Source of the DNA: CAZQDP01 sp964592375
GTDB taxonomy: Bacteria > Bacillota > Clostridia > RUG12999
Direction of reading: 5' to 3'
NCBI GenBank assembly: GCA_964592375.1
Contig: CAZQDP010000002.1
Span: 1-64,000 of the forward strand
DNA length: 64,000 nt
Within the stretch, counting starts at the first letter, position 1; every line of letters starts with the position of its first letter. A program made the position numbers and the translations under genes. The notes beneath the pieces are model-generated. The model was not told where the DNA came from. It saw only the letters and a program-made list of their open reading frames with translations, and did no database searches. Positions 8,539 through 15,442 of this stretch are shown here, one piece after another.

Positions 8539-9797
8539 TTGCTTCGTCCAATCTTTTGATATATATTCATTCTATCCTTTAGGTTGGGATATTTTTCGAT
8601 GGTTGCACCAGAGAACATGGCCTCAGATAATTGCCCGGTTGCAGCCTTCTCATGCCCAATTAGGGCCCAGGTTGCATCCTGCAAATGGGCAAACTCCTGC
8701 CCTCTTTGCGCCTCGCAGATAAAGGACTGACGTGGCGTGTTGATATCCTCACCACTGATTTGGAATAAACCGTGCTTGTCACAAAGACCCATGACCCTTT
8801 GAAGCTGCTCCAAGGTATTGCGAGAGGGCATATAAGTGACGGCGTGAAAACCAATATGACTTAGCGTGTCAAATAACAACTCTAAATAATCATCCTCAAA
8901 TTTTTGCGTCTTCTTGTCCCCCGTGACAGAATTGGTCACATCTCCCAAATACGCATATGCCAAAATGGCGCCGGTTTGCTTTGCAAGTGCTACCACCTGG
9001 GCAATATCGGGGCATTCGTCCGTGGCATCAATATAAAACTGCGATACCATATCACTCTTTAAAGCACCCAAAAGATCATATTCATAATAGGGGTTGTTTT
9101 CATCCTCTAGCAAAGCGGCAACTTTTGATGAAAGATTGATTTTAAGGCCCTCAGTGAGTAGCTGAACTACTTTGCTTCCCTTGCCCATCTTTTTGCTGAG
9201 TGCAAATAGGATATGCCTCTCGGTAATGCTTCCGCCCTCCTCGCACATGGATAGAGGGGCGATGTCCTTATCAAAATCCAGCGAAATATCAAAGGGTAAA
9301 AGAATTTCGTTTAAGCGTTTTGTCATGGCTCTGTTGCGCACATTGCGTGCGGCGCTAAAGGGCGTAAAAAACGCCTTGACCGTATCAATTTGAGAATGAG
9401 CAATGCCATGCAAGGCCACATAAGCCACGGAAATTTGATCCGGATTGTTAATCCTTTTGCCTGCGAGCGCCGTGCTGGCCATATTGGCTCTACACTCTAC
9501 GCCAATGGTGGAGGCCATGCCCATGATTTGCGCCGCTTCAATAAATTCCCTTGCACCACTGATGGAATCATGGTCCATAATGCCTGCGGTACATAGACCT
9601 GCCCGATATGCCTGCCATACGGCATTGGTAGGCGAATATGGGGAGAATGAATATATGGTATGGATATGATTATTGACATCATTTCCGCTTGTAACAGCGG
9701 GAATTTTGCCTTGTTTTATTTGCGATACAAGGGCTTGAAGGGCCAAGAGTCTCTTTGCCCTTTCCGGATGATTGAGTGCCTGAATAAGCGTTTGCAT
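8535..9797 (-). CDS. PHP-domain metal-dependent phosphoesterase-like protein
   Basis: The 420-residue protein carries PHP-type metal motifs: HIHT (in NDVNNHIHTIYS), IMDHDS, and GVECR. PHP proteins are metal-dependent phosphoesterases; the substrate here is unknown. The start at 9797 is preferred over an upstream ATG at 9842 because AAGGA lies 5 bases before it, while the upstream ATG has no Shine-Dalgarno. It heads the operon that runs into mltG, trmR and trhP, behind a strong promoter at 9951-9979. A second, unrelated PHP gene starts at the right edge of the window. Confidence 0.8.
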   Translation of the reverse strand: MQTLIQALNHPERAKRLLALQALVSQIKQGKIPAVTSGNDVNNHIHTIYSFSPYSPTNAVWQAYRAGLCTAGIMDHDSISGAREFIEAAQIMGMASTIGVECRANMASTALAGKRINNPDQISVAYVALHGIAHSQIDTVKAFFTPFSAARNVRNRAMTKRLNEILLPFDISLDFDKDIAPLSMCEEGGSITERHILFALSKKMGKGSKVVQLLTEGLKINLSSKVAALLEDENNPYYEYDLLGALKSDMVSQFYIDATDECPDIAQVVALAKQTGAILAYAYLGDVTNSVTGDKKTQKFEDDYLELLFDTLSHIGFHAVTYMPSRNTLEQLQRVMGLCDKHGLFQISGEDINTPRQSFICEAQRGQEFAHLQDATWALIGHEKAATGQLSEAMFSGATIEKYPNLKDRMNIYQKIGRSK

Positions 9798-9950
9798 ATT
9801 GTTCCTTCTTTCCGTTTGGTTGGTGATGTTTTTGTTGGGCATGTTTTTATGCCCATAAGGCGTTCTTTTCTTTGTGCCATACCTATGATACCATTGGTTT
9901 TTAAAGACAATATAATGGGGAGTACAGCGGCATAAAAAATGCTATTTTAT

Positions 9951-9979
9951 ATTATACCGCAAAATCCTCTCAAAATCAA
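9951..9979 (-). promoter_or_regulatory. Promoter of the PHP-mltG-trmR-trhP operon
   Basis: On the minus strand TTGATT (9974-9979), a 17-base spacer and a perfect TATAAT (9951-9956) are seen, about 150 bases before the PHP start codon. The leader between shows no known riboswitch. Confidence 0.72.
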
Positions 9980-10036
9980 CAAGATTTTTGCTTCTATCAG
10001 AATTAATGTGCGAGGCGGGAAAAACAGATAGGCAGC

Positions 10037-10073
10037 AAAAAAGACAGAGGTTGCATTGCTGTCCTCTGTCTTT
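10037..10073 (-). terminator. Rho-independent terminator of the spoVA operon
   Basis: An 11-bp perfect stem (10040-10050 with 10063-10073) has a 12-base loop and, read on the minus strand, is followed by six T. It lies just after the spoVAD stop codon. Confidence 0.9.
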
Positions 10074-10091
10074 CCGATTGACGCTCTTTCT

Positions 10092-11102
10092 TTAACGCAT
10101 ATTGCTTATACGCACCCCATGGGCAATGGCAGGAATACTCTCGCCCTGTTGGGAGGTCACAGGGCTCATCAGTGCTCCTGTAGCCATAAAGAGCAAATTA
10201 TTAATCTTTCCTTTTCTCATGAGGGACATTAAGTTGCCTGCCAGGGTAATGGCACTGCATCCACAGCCGCTAGCACCCGCTTGTACATCCTGCTGTGGTG
10301 AAAAAATCATGCATCCGCAATCATTATACACATTTGAAACATCATATCCTTTGTCGCTCATCATTTCTATAAGGATGGACTTTCCTACTATTCCCAAATC
10401 TCCTGTGACGATCATATCATAATCCTGCGGACCAAACGAAGTATCCTGAAAATGCTGATACATCGTATCCACGGCAGCGGGGGCCATGGCTGCGCCCATA
10501 TTGCTTTCGTTTTTAATCCCCATATCAAGAATTCTGCCGGTTGTAATATGTGTTATATAGGGACCTGCACCCACAGCGGAAAGCACTAGAGATCCGGCAC
10601 CCGTTACAGTCCATTGCGCCGTGGGAGCACGTTGTCCGCCGTATTCGAGCGGCAGTCTGAACTGCTTTTCTGCCGAACAGAAATGGCTTGAGGTTGCCGC
10701 TAGTGCATAATTTGCAAATCCACCATCAATTGTCATGGCTGCTAAACTCAGTGATTCTGCCATGGTCGAGCATGCGCCGTAAAGACCGAAAAAAGAGCAG
10801 GGAAAGTCGCGCATGGCATAGTGGGATCCGACGCATTGATTAAGCAAATCGCCGGCAAAAATATAGTTGATAGAGGAGAGGGGCACCGCTGATTTTTCTA
10901 CTGCCTTGCGCACTGCGGTGGCAAGCAGCTTGCTTTCCGCCTTCTCCCATGTTTTTTCTCCGAAAAAGGAATCGTCCAAGATGAAATCAAAATATTTACC
11001 AAGAGGACCTTCTCCTTCTTTTTTTCCTGCAATGGCCGCTTCCGCTACGATGCTGGGTGGGTTTGTGAGTGCCACGGTGTAGGCACCAAGTCTTTTTGTC
11101 AT
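10092..11102 (-). CDS. spoVAD: Stage V sporulation protein AD
   Basis: SpoVAD is a thiolase-fold protein that binds dipicolinic acid and works with the SpoVA channel in moving it into the forespore and out during germination. The 336-residue protein shows the family features GACSTMAES, SSHFCSAEKQFR and NDCGCMIFSP. GAGGAGG lies 4 bases before the ATG. It follows spoVAC by 88 bases that contain a perfect palindrome, and ends at a strong terminator, so no spoVAE follows. In other spore formers it is transcribed by sigma-G in the forespore. Confidence 0.96.
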   Translation of the reverse strand: MTKRLGAYTVALTNPPSIVAEAAIAGKKEGEGPLGKYFDFILDDSFFGEKTWEKAESKLLATAVRKAVEKSAVPLSSINYIFAGDLLNQCVGSHYAMRDFPCSFFGLYGACSTMAESLSLAAMTIDGGFANYALAATSSHFCSAEKQFRLPLEYGGQRAPTAQWTVTGAGSLVLSAVGAGPYITHITTGRILDMGIKNESNMGAAMAPAAVDTMYQHFQDTSFGPQDYDMIVTGDLGIVGKSILIEMMSDKGYDVSNVYNDCGCMIFSPQQDVQAGASGCGCSAITLAGNLMSLMRKGKINNLLFMATGALMSPVTSQQGESIPAIAHGVRISNMR

Positions 11103-11174
11103 AAATCCTCCTCAGTGGAGTGCAAAGGGCAGATACAAGAATGAAAATGACCTGCCGGCAAGGCTCTGCACCGG

Positions 11175-11192
11175 AAAAGTGTGCACACTTTT
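11175..11192. repeat. 18-bp perfect palindrome between spoVAC and spoVAD
   Basis: AAAAGTGTGCACACTTTT reads the same on both strands and overlaps the spoVAC stop codon. In RNA it could form a 7-bp stem with a TGCA loop. There is no T-run after it on the minus strand, so it is not a standard terminator; it could be an RNA processing site or a DNA-binding site. Confidence 0.6.
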
Positions 11193-11622
11193 ATTTTAAT
11201 AGAAAATAAATAATGCCTGCCAAAACAGAGGAAAGCGTTCCATATACCAATACAGGCCCTGCAATAACAAACATTTTCGCGCCAATTCCCATCACAAGCC
11301 CCTCGCTTTTAAATTCAATAGCGGGAGATACAATGGAATTAGCAAAGCCGGTAATGGGGACGATGGTACCGGCACCGGCGTATTTGGCAATATCATCGTA
11401 TAATCCAAGACCCGTGAGCAGACCTCCTAAAAAAATCATGATAATAGTAGTGGCCGCTCCACCTTGTTCCACGGTAAATCCACGAGTGCGAAAGTATACA
11501 GAGATAATTTCGCCGAGTACGCATATGATGCCCCCCACAACAAATGCCATCAGCATATTTTTTACAAGACTTGAAGGGGGAGCTTTTGTTTCGGCATACT
11601 TCTTATATTCTTCTTTATTCAC
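11191..11622 (-). CDS. spoVAC: Stage V sporulation protein AC
   Basis: This 143-residue integral membrane protein has the SpoVAC/SpoVAE fold with several hydrophobic segments (VVGGIICVLGEI, TTIIMIFLGGLLTGLGLYDDI, AGPVLVYGTLSSVLAGIIYFLL). The N-terminal hydrophilic part (KEEYKKYAETKAPPSSLVKN) marks it as SpoVAC, the mechanosensitive channel component for dipicolinic acid, rather than the shorter SpoVAE. The start is GTG at 11622 and abuts the TGA of the upstream SASP gene. The preceding bases are pyrimidine-rich and lack a Shine-Dalgarno, so translation is probably coupled to the SASP gene. Confidence 0.92.
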   Translation of the reverse strand: MNKEEYKKYAETKAPPSSLVKNMLMAFVVGGIICVLGEIISVYFRTRGFTVEQGGAATTIIMIFLGGLLTGLGLYDDIAKYAGAGTIVPITGFANSIVSPAIEFKSEGLVMGIGAKMFVIAGPVLVYGTLSSVLAGIIYFLLK

Positions 11623-11850
11623 TCAAGTAGGTGAGGTGACGCTCCTAATCATACGCCTCACCATTTCACCTCCTATGGGCCCTCCCTGCAAGCCATTTTC
11701 CTTGGCGGAAAGATCACCCTTATAGTGGTCATTGTTTTCTTTGCAATACTGGGAAATGCCAAGCTCAGAGGCAACCTCTAATTTAAACTTCGTCATGGCA
11801 TCATAACTGCCGGGCTCTAAGAGTCTACTTTTGCGATAATTTTTACCCAT
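11623..11850 (-). CDS. Alpha/beta-type small acid-soluble spore protein
   Basis: This 75-residue protein matches alpha/beta SASPs, which coat and protect spore DNA. FKLEVASELGI contains the GPR protease cleavage context (E-A-S-E), and GDLSAKENGLQGGPIGGEMVRRMI matches the conserved C-terminal DNA-binding half. It carries an insert (SQYCKENNDH) between these blocks and a cysteine, which is unusual for the family. GAAAGAGGTG lies 5 bases before the ATG. It is the first gene of an apparent SASP-spoVAC-spoVAD operon. I could not find a convincing sigma-G promoter directly upstream. Confidence 0.9.
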   Translation of the reverse strand: MGKNYRKSRLLEPGSYDAMTKFKLEVASELGISQYCKENNDHYKGDLSAKENGLQGGPIGGEMVRRMIRSVTSPT

Positions 11851-12047
11851 GTTACACCTCTTTCTTTTTGTACTATTTAAAATTGCTAGTTGGTAATTAC
11901 TACTGCGCTAATAATATCTTTCCCATAAATTTAAAAATATTCCGTAGAAAAATGTGGAATATTCCGGCGCTTATGGCAGGAAAGATTACATGCTTTTTTA
12001 GTCTTTGTAGCGAGATTTTTTATCAAGCAATTTCATACTTTGCTTTT

Positions 12048-12260
12048 CTATTCATTCATCTCGTCTTGCAGTTCTTTCCGAAGAGCCTCCAGTGCACTAT
12101 TTCTTCTTGCAGTTTTATCCTTTAGTATGCCTTGCAACTTTTCATCCTGGGCCAAGCTTATCAGTTCATCTGCAAATTCCATTTGATGCAGTGTATGATT
12201 TGTGTTTTTCTGGACTTTGGTCGCGCCTTGTGCGCGATCATGCGCATTGCGTTTCATCAC
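12048..12260 (-). CDS. tlp: Tlp-like small acid-soluble spore protein
   Basis: The 70-residue hydrophilic, helical protein resembles Tlp spore proteins: DRAQ near the start, a KVQKNTNHT block, and the C-terminal pattern KDKTARRNSALEALRKELQDE, which parallels KEKNERRKESIEGFRSEIKDE in Bacillus Tlp. Similarity is moderate, so this is a family-level call. Start choice lies between GTG at 12260 (8 bases after AAGGAG) and the next codon ATG. A sigma-G like promoter at 12301-12329 supports forespore expression. Confidence 0.78.
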   Translation of the reverse strand: MMKRNAHDRAQGATKVQKNTNHTLHQMEFADELISLAQDEKLQGILKDKTARRNSALEALRKELQDEMNE

Positions 12261-12300
12261 TTCAATCTCTCCTTGCGTAAAAAATAGAAAATCTATTCAC

Positions 12301-12329
12301 TAGTATGGTTGGATTTTCTGTAAATATGT
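12301..12329 (-). promoter_or_regulatory. Sigma-G type promoter of tlp
   Basis: On the minus strand ACATA (12325-12329) precedes a perfect CATACTA (12301-12307) with 17 bases between. CATACTA is the classic -10 of sigma-G ssp promoters; the -35 is one base off the consensus. It is about 40 bases before the tlp start. Confidence 0.65.
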
Positions 12330-12410
12330 AAAATTTTTATTCAAAGCGACTTTTTTTCTCACCATATTCATAAAGAAAAACACATGATTTACAAAAATTT
12401 CAAAAAACAC

Positions 12411-12439
12411 TTGCAATTCATCACAACATGTGTTATAAT
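12411..12439 (+). promoter_or_regulatory. Promoter of the zinc-ribbon gene
   Basis: TTGCAA (12411-12416), a 17-base spacer and TATAAT (12434-12439) are seen. The predicted transcript start near 12446 gives a leader of about 125 bases before the ATG at 12571. Confidence 0.8.
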
Positions 12440-12445
12440 AAGAAA

Positions 12446-12570
12446 CTGTAAGTCATCCAATGATGATGACGATAAGGTTTATTTATTTTCAGACAGTCAT
12501 CTCCTAAGTATATTTGGAGTCAGATGTGTAGGGAATTTTTAAATCCAATTTATTTAGGAGGTAATTTAAT
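12446..12570 (+). promoter_or_regulatory. Structured 5' leader with an anti-Shine-Dalgarno helix
   Basis: The leader has a hairpin GTCATC/GATGAC (12452-12457 with 12465-12470). Bases 12499-12510, containing CTCCTAA, can pair over 12 positions with 12551-12562, which holds the Shine-Dalgarno TTAGGAGG. CTCC (12501-12504) can instead pair with GGAG (12516-12519), with CATCT/AGATG as a further option, leaving the ribosome site free. Two exclusive folds of this kind are typical of translational switches. It matches no riboswitch family I know. Confidence 0.5.
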
Positions 12571-12858
12571 ATGGCAGACAAGACATTGGCATGCAAAGAT
12601 TGCGGAGCGGATTTCGTTTTCACTGAAAACGAGCAGGCGTTCTATCAGGAAAAGGGCTTTGAGAACGAACCCGGCAGATGCCCAGATTGCAGAGCAGCTA
12701 AAAAGGCTCAGTCCAGAGGCGGCAGCAGAGGCGGCGCTCAAAGAGAAATGTTCCCGGCTGTATGTGCTGAATGTGGCAAGTCCACAACAGTTCCTTTCCA
12801 GCCCAACGGCGAAAAACCAGTATACTGCAGAGAGTGCTACACACCTCGCAGCAGATAA
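12571..12858 (+). CDS. Zinc-ribbon protein with two CxxC pairs
   Basis: This 95-residue basic protein has an N-terminal zinc ribbon (CKDCGADF with CPDCRAAKK) and a C-terminal one (CAECGKST with CRECYTPRSR), joined by an RGGSRGGAQR linker. It fits the small probable zinc-ribbon family found in Clostridia, of unknown function; RNA or nucleic-acid binding is plausible from the basic RG linker but is inference. AGGAGG lies 9 bases before the ATG. It is monocistronic, between its own promoter and a strong terminator, behind a structured leader. Confidence 0.82.
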   Translation: MADKTLACKDCGADFVFTENEQAFYQEKGFENEPGRCPDCRAAKKAQSRGGSRGGAQREMFPAVCAECGKSTTVPFQPNGEKPVYCRECYTPRSR

Positions 12859-12907
12859 TCATTTGAATTTTATCTAATTAAATTATTAGATGTTTTAGAT
12901 GACGAGT

Positions 12908-12949
12908 AAAGACCACCTACAGCATTTGAGCTTAGGTGGTCTTTTTTTC
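12908..12949 (+). terminator. Rho-independent terminator of the zinc-ribbon gene
   Basis: A 12-bp perfect stem (12908-12919 with 12933-12944) is followed by a run of T on the plus strand. Confidence 0.93.
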
Positions 12950-13048
12950 ACTTTTTTACATATTTATGCGTATAATGCAGGCTTATCTATGCCATGATAT
13001 GAATAAGTTGTCTTTTCACCTTACATCTGCAAAGGAGATTCTTTAAAA

Positions 13049-14137
13049 ATGGGGAATATGCAAAGCTTAATCATTGGTCATTTAAAGGCACACCTTCCCA
13101 TTGTGCAAGGCGGAATGGGGGTTGGGGTTTCACTCTCTTCTTTGGCTTCAAGTGTAGCCAACGAGGGGGGCATCGGTGTGATTGCCGCTGCGGGCATTGG
13201 AATGTTTGAAACGGATGCATATTCAAATTATTTGCAGGCCAATATCAGGGCCCTCAAGATGGAAATCAGAAAAGCAAGAGAAAAAACCAAGGGAATTCTT
13301 GGTGTGAATATTATGGTTGCACTATCCAACTTTGGCGAACTGGCCAAGGCAGCCATAGAAGAAGGCATTGACATTATCTTTTCCGGAGCAGGTTTGCCAC
13401 TGCATTTACCTTCCTATTTACAAGGGTCGGTAAAAACCAAGCTGGTGCCCATTGTATCCTCGGGCAGAGCGGCTAGAATTATTGCAAAAAAATGGTTTGA
13501 CCATTATCAGTATATCCCGGATGCCATTGTGGTTGAGGGGCCAAAAGCCGGCGGCCATCTTGGGTTTAAACCGGAACAACTGGAGGATGAAGCATTTTCG
13601 CTTGCTAATCTGCTCAGCGAAGTGACCCAGGCGATGAGTCCTTTTGTTTTGCAACATCAAAAGCCAATCCCCATCATTGTGGGTGGTGGCGTATATACCG
13701 GTGCAGACATACGGCACTATATGGAGCTCGGTGCGAACGGCGTGCAAATGGGATCGCGATTTGTCACCACCATAGAATGTGATGCCTCGCAGGAATTTAA
13801 AAATGTATATCTTCGTGCCTCAAAAGAAGACATTACCATTATCAAAAGCCCTGTGGGAATGCCCGGAAGAGCCATCAACAACAGCTATATTCAGGAGGTA
13901 GCGGAAGGGCATAAAATGCCGTATAAATGCCCCTATCATTGTATTATAACCTGCGATCATCTGCATAGTCCGTACTGCATAGCACTGGCGCTGATCAATG
14001 CCCAACGGGGCAATTTCAAAGGCGGATTTGCTTTTGCCGGTACCAATGCCTATCGCGCGGATAAAATTATCAGCGTATCAGAGCTTATTCGTGATATAAA
14101 AAATGAATATGCCATGGATGGAAACTTTTTTTCATAG
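13049..14137 (+). CDS. Nitronate monooxygenase-like flavin oxidoreductase
   Basis: The 362-residue TIM-barrel FMN protein belongs to the 2-nitropropane dioxygenase/nitronate monooxygenase family, which also contains the enoyl-ACP reductase FabK. Motifs seen are PIVQGGMGVGVSL at the N-terminus, VVEGPKAGGHLG, and the flavin phosphate region IIVGGGVYTGADI and GANGVQMGSRF. A Cys-rich stretch (CPYHCIITC) near the C-terminus is typical of the clostridial subgroup. AAGGAG lies 11 bases before the ATG. It stands alone between the terminator at 12908 and a convergent hairpin, and nothing nearby indicates a fatty-acid cluster, so FabK is the less likely reading. Confidence 0.85.
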   Translation: MGNMQSLIIGHLKAHLPIVQGGMGVGVSLSSLASSVANEGGIGVIAAAGIGMFETDAYSNYLQANIRALKMEIRKAREKTKGILGVNIMVALSNFGELAKAAIEEGIDIIFSGAGLPLHLPSYLQGSVKTKLVPIVSSGRAARIIAKKWFDHYQYIPDAIVVEGPKAGGHLGFKPEQLEDEAFSLANLLSEVTQAMSPFVLQHQKPIPIIVGGGVYTGADIRHYMELGANGVQMGSRFVTTIECDASQEFKNVYLRASKEDITIIKSPVGMPGRAINNSYIQEVAEGHKMPYKCPYHCIITCDHLHSPYCIALALINAQRGNFKGGFAFAGTNAYRADKIISVSELIRDIKNEYAMDGNFFS

Positions 14138-14179
14138 CATGAAAAAGTAATCACGATACCAGTAATCATACAAATAGCA

Positions 14180-14203
14180 GGGGACGAACCAAAGTTCGCC
14201 CCC
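14180..14203. terminator. Hairpin between convergent genes
   Basis: A 10-bp stem with one mismatch (GGGGACGAAC against GTTCGCCCCC, 4-base loop) lies between the flavin oxidoreductase and the DEAD-box gene. T-runs are short on both sides, so termination is likely but not certain; it could serve both strands. Confidence 0.5.
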
Positions 14204-14221
14204 TTTATGATATCATATAGA

Positions 14222-15388
14222 TTATTCCGAAGCTGGCGTTGACCTTGCGTTTCTGTGCTCGCTCATAATCTGCCCCTTAAACAAAGTTTTGCCTTCTATT
14301 TTAATATGGAAGGCTTTTTCGTATGCTTTGATAAGAGACATCTCTTGCGGCGTTATGATGGATATGGCCAGTGCACTTTGTCCGTCTCTACCGGCACGAC
14401 CAACGCGGTGGAGGTAATCATTGGGACTCTGAGGGATGCTGATATTAATAATACACGTAATGCCTTCCATGTGTAGCCCTCTAGCGCCGATATCTGAAGC
14501 AATCAGATATTTGAGCTTACCGCTCGCAAAGTCATCCATGGTTTTCTTTCTGCGCAGTTTGTCGTTTGCTCCGTGGATACTGTCCACAGCAAATCCGTGG
14601 TATTTTAACTTTTCCACCTCTCGCTCAATGATGGTAGGTTGATTGATAAACACCATGGCCTTGGGCGGTTCTAGCGCACGCAGTAGCTTTCTGAGCAGCT
14701 CTGTTTTATCTCGCATTTCTGCGATGAAATAGAGATGCGATATATTGGATGGAATGGATGTGGTGGCGGCAGAAACAACTTCTGGATTTTTCATCATCTC
14801 CCTTGCGGCGGCAGTTGCCTCTTTGGAAATGGAGGCAGAAAAGAGCATCAATTGCCGCTCCTTTAAGGTGCACTTGATTACTGCTTTCACAGAAGCAATA
14901 TTGTTTTTATCCATCATTTTATCCGCCTCGTCCACCACGATGGTGCTTACCGTATGGGCGGAGATTTTTTTCATTTGAATGAGCTCTAAAATTCTTCCAG
15001 GACTGCCAACAATGAGCTGGGGCTTTTCCTTTAATTTTTCAACCTGCCTTTTGATATTGACGTTGCCTATCACGCACGCGCTAAAAAGCGCAAGGCCCGA
15101 ATGAACGCGAAGCTGTTCAATCTGCCGATGAACCTGCAAGGCCAGCTCATGGGTAGGCACAAGAATAATGGCTCTATTTTGCTTCGAAACGTCTTGTAAG
15201 TGCTGGAAAATGGGCAAAAGATAAGCCAAGGTCTTCCCCGTGCCGGTCTGCGATTGCACAATGAGATCTTTATGCTCCAGTGCCTTTGGGATGACAAGCT
15301 TCTGAATGTCAGTGGGAGCGAGGATGTTCTCCTTGGCAAGTGCCAAAACAAGTGAAGGCAAAAGCATCAATTGGTCAAAACTTTTCAT
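14222..15388 (-). CDS. DEAD-box RNA helicase (first of a tandem pair)
   Basis: This 388-residue ATP-dependent RNA helicase unwinds short RNA duplexes. It shows the Q-motif region APTDIQ, motif I QTGTGKT, motif Ia PTHELA (usually PTRELA), motif II DEAD, motif III SAS rather than SAT, and motif VI HRVGRAGR. It ends soon after the second RecA-like domain, with no RNA-binding extension. It lies 54 bases downstream of a second, larger DEAD-box gene on the same strand, so the two are probably co-transcribed. Ribosome biogenesis or cold adaptation are the common roles; neither can be picked from sequence. Confidence 0.92.
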   Translation of the reverse strand: MKSFDQLMLLPSLVLALAKENILAPTDIQKLVIPKALEHKDLIVQSQTGTGKTLAYLLPIFQHLQDVSKQNRAIILVPTHELALQVHRQIEQLRVHSGLALFSACVIGNVNIKRQVEKLKEKPQLIVGSPGRILELIQMKKISAHTVSTIVVDEADKMMDKNNIASVKAVIKCTLKERQLMLFSASISKEATAAAREMMKNPEVVSAATTSIPSNISHLYFIAEMRDKTELLRKLLRALEPPKAMVFINQPTIIEREVEKLKYHGFAVDSIHGANDKLRRKKTMDDFASGKLKYLIASDIGARGLHMEGITCIINISIPQSPNDYLHRVGRAGRDGQSALAISIITPQEMSLIKAYEKAFHIKIEGKTLFKGQIMSEHRNARSTPASE

Positions 15389-15442
15389 TTATTGTTCTCC
15401 CGTCATCTTTAATGGGGTTTTTGCGTAAAGGCATCCATATTT

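Noticed and set aside
11871..12000. Sigma-G promoter for the SASP-spoVAC-spoVAD operon
   Set aside because: Only poor matches (for example GCATG with CATAAGC) were seen, so no promoter is called although one is expected.
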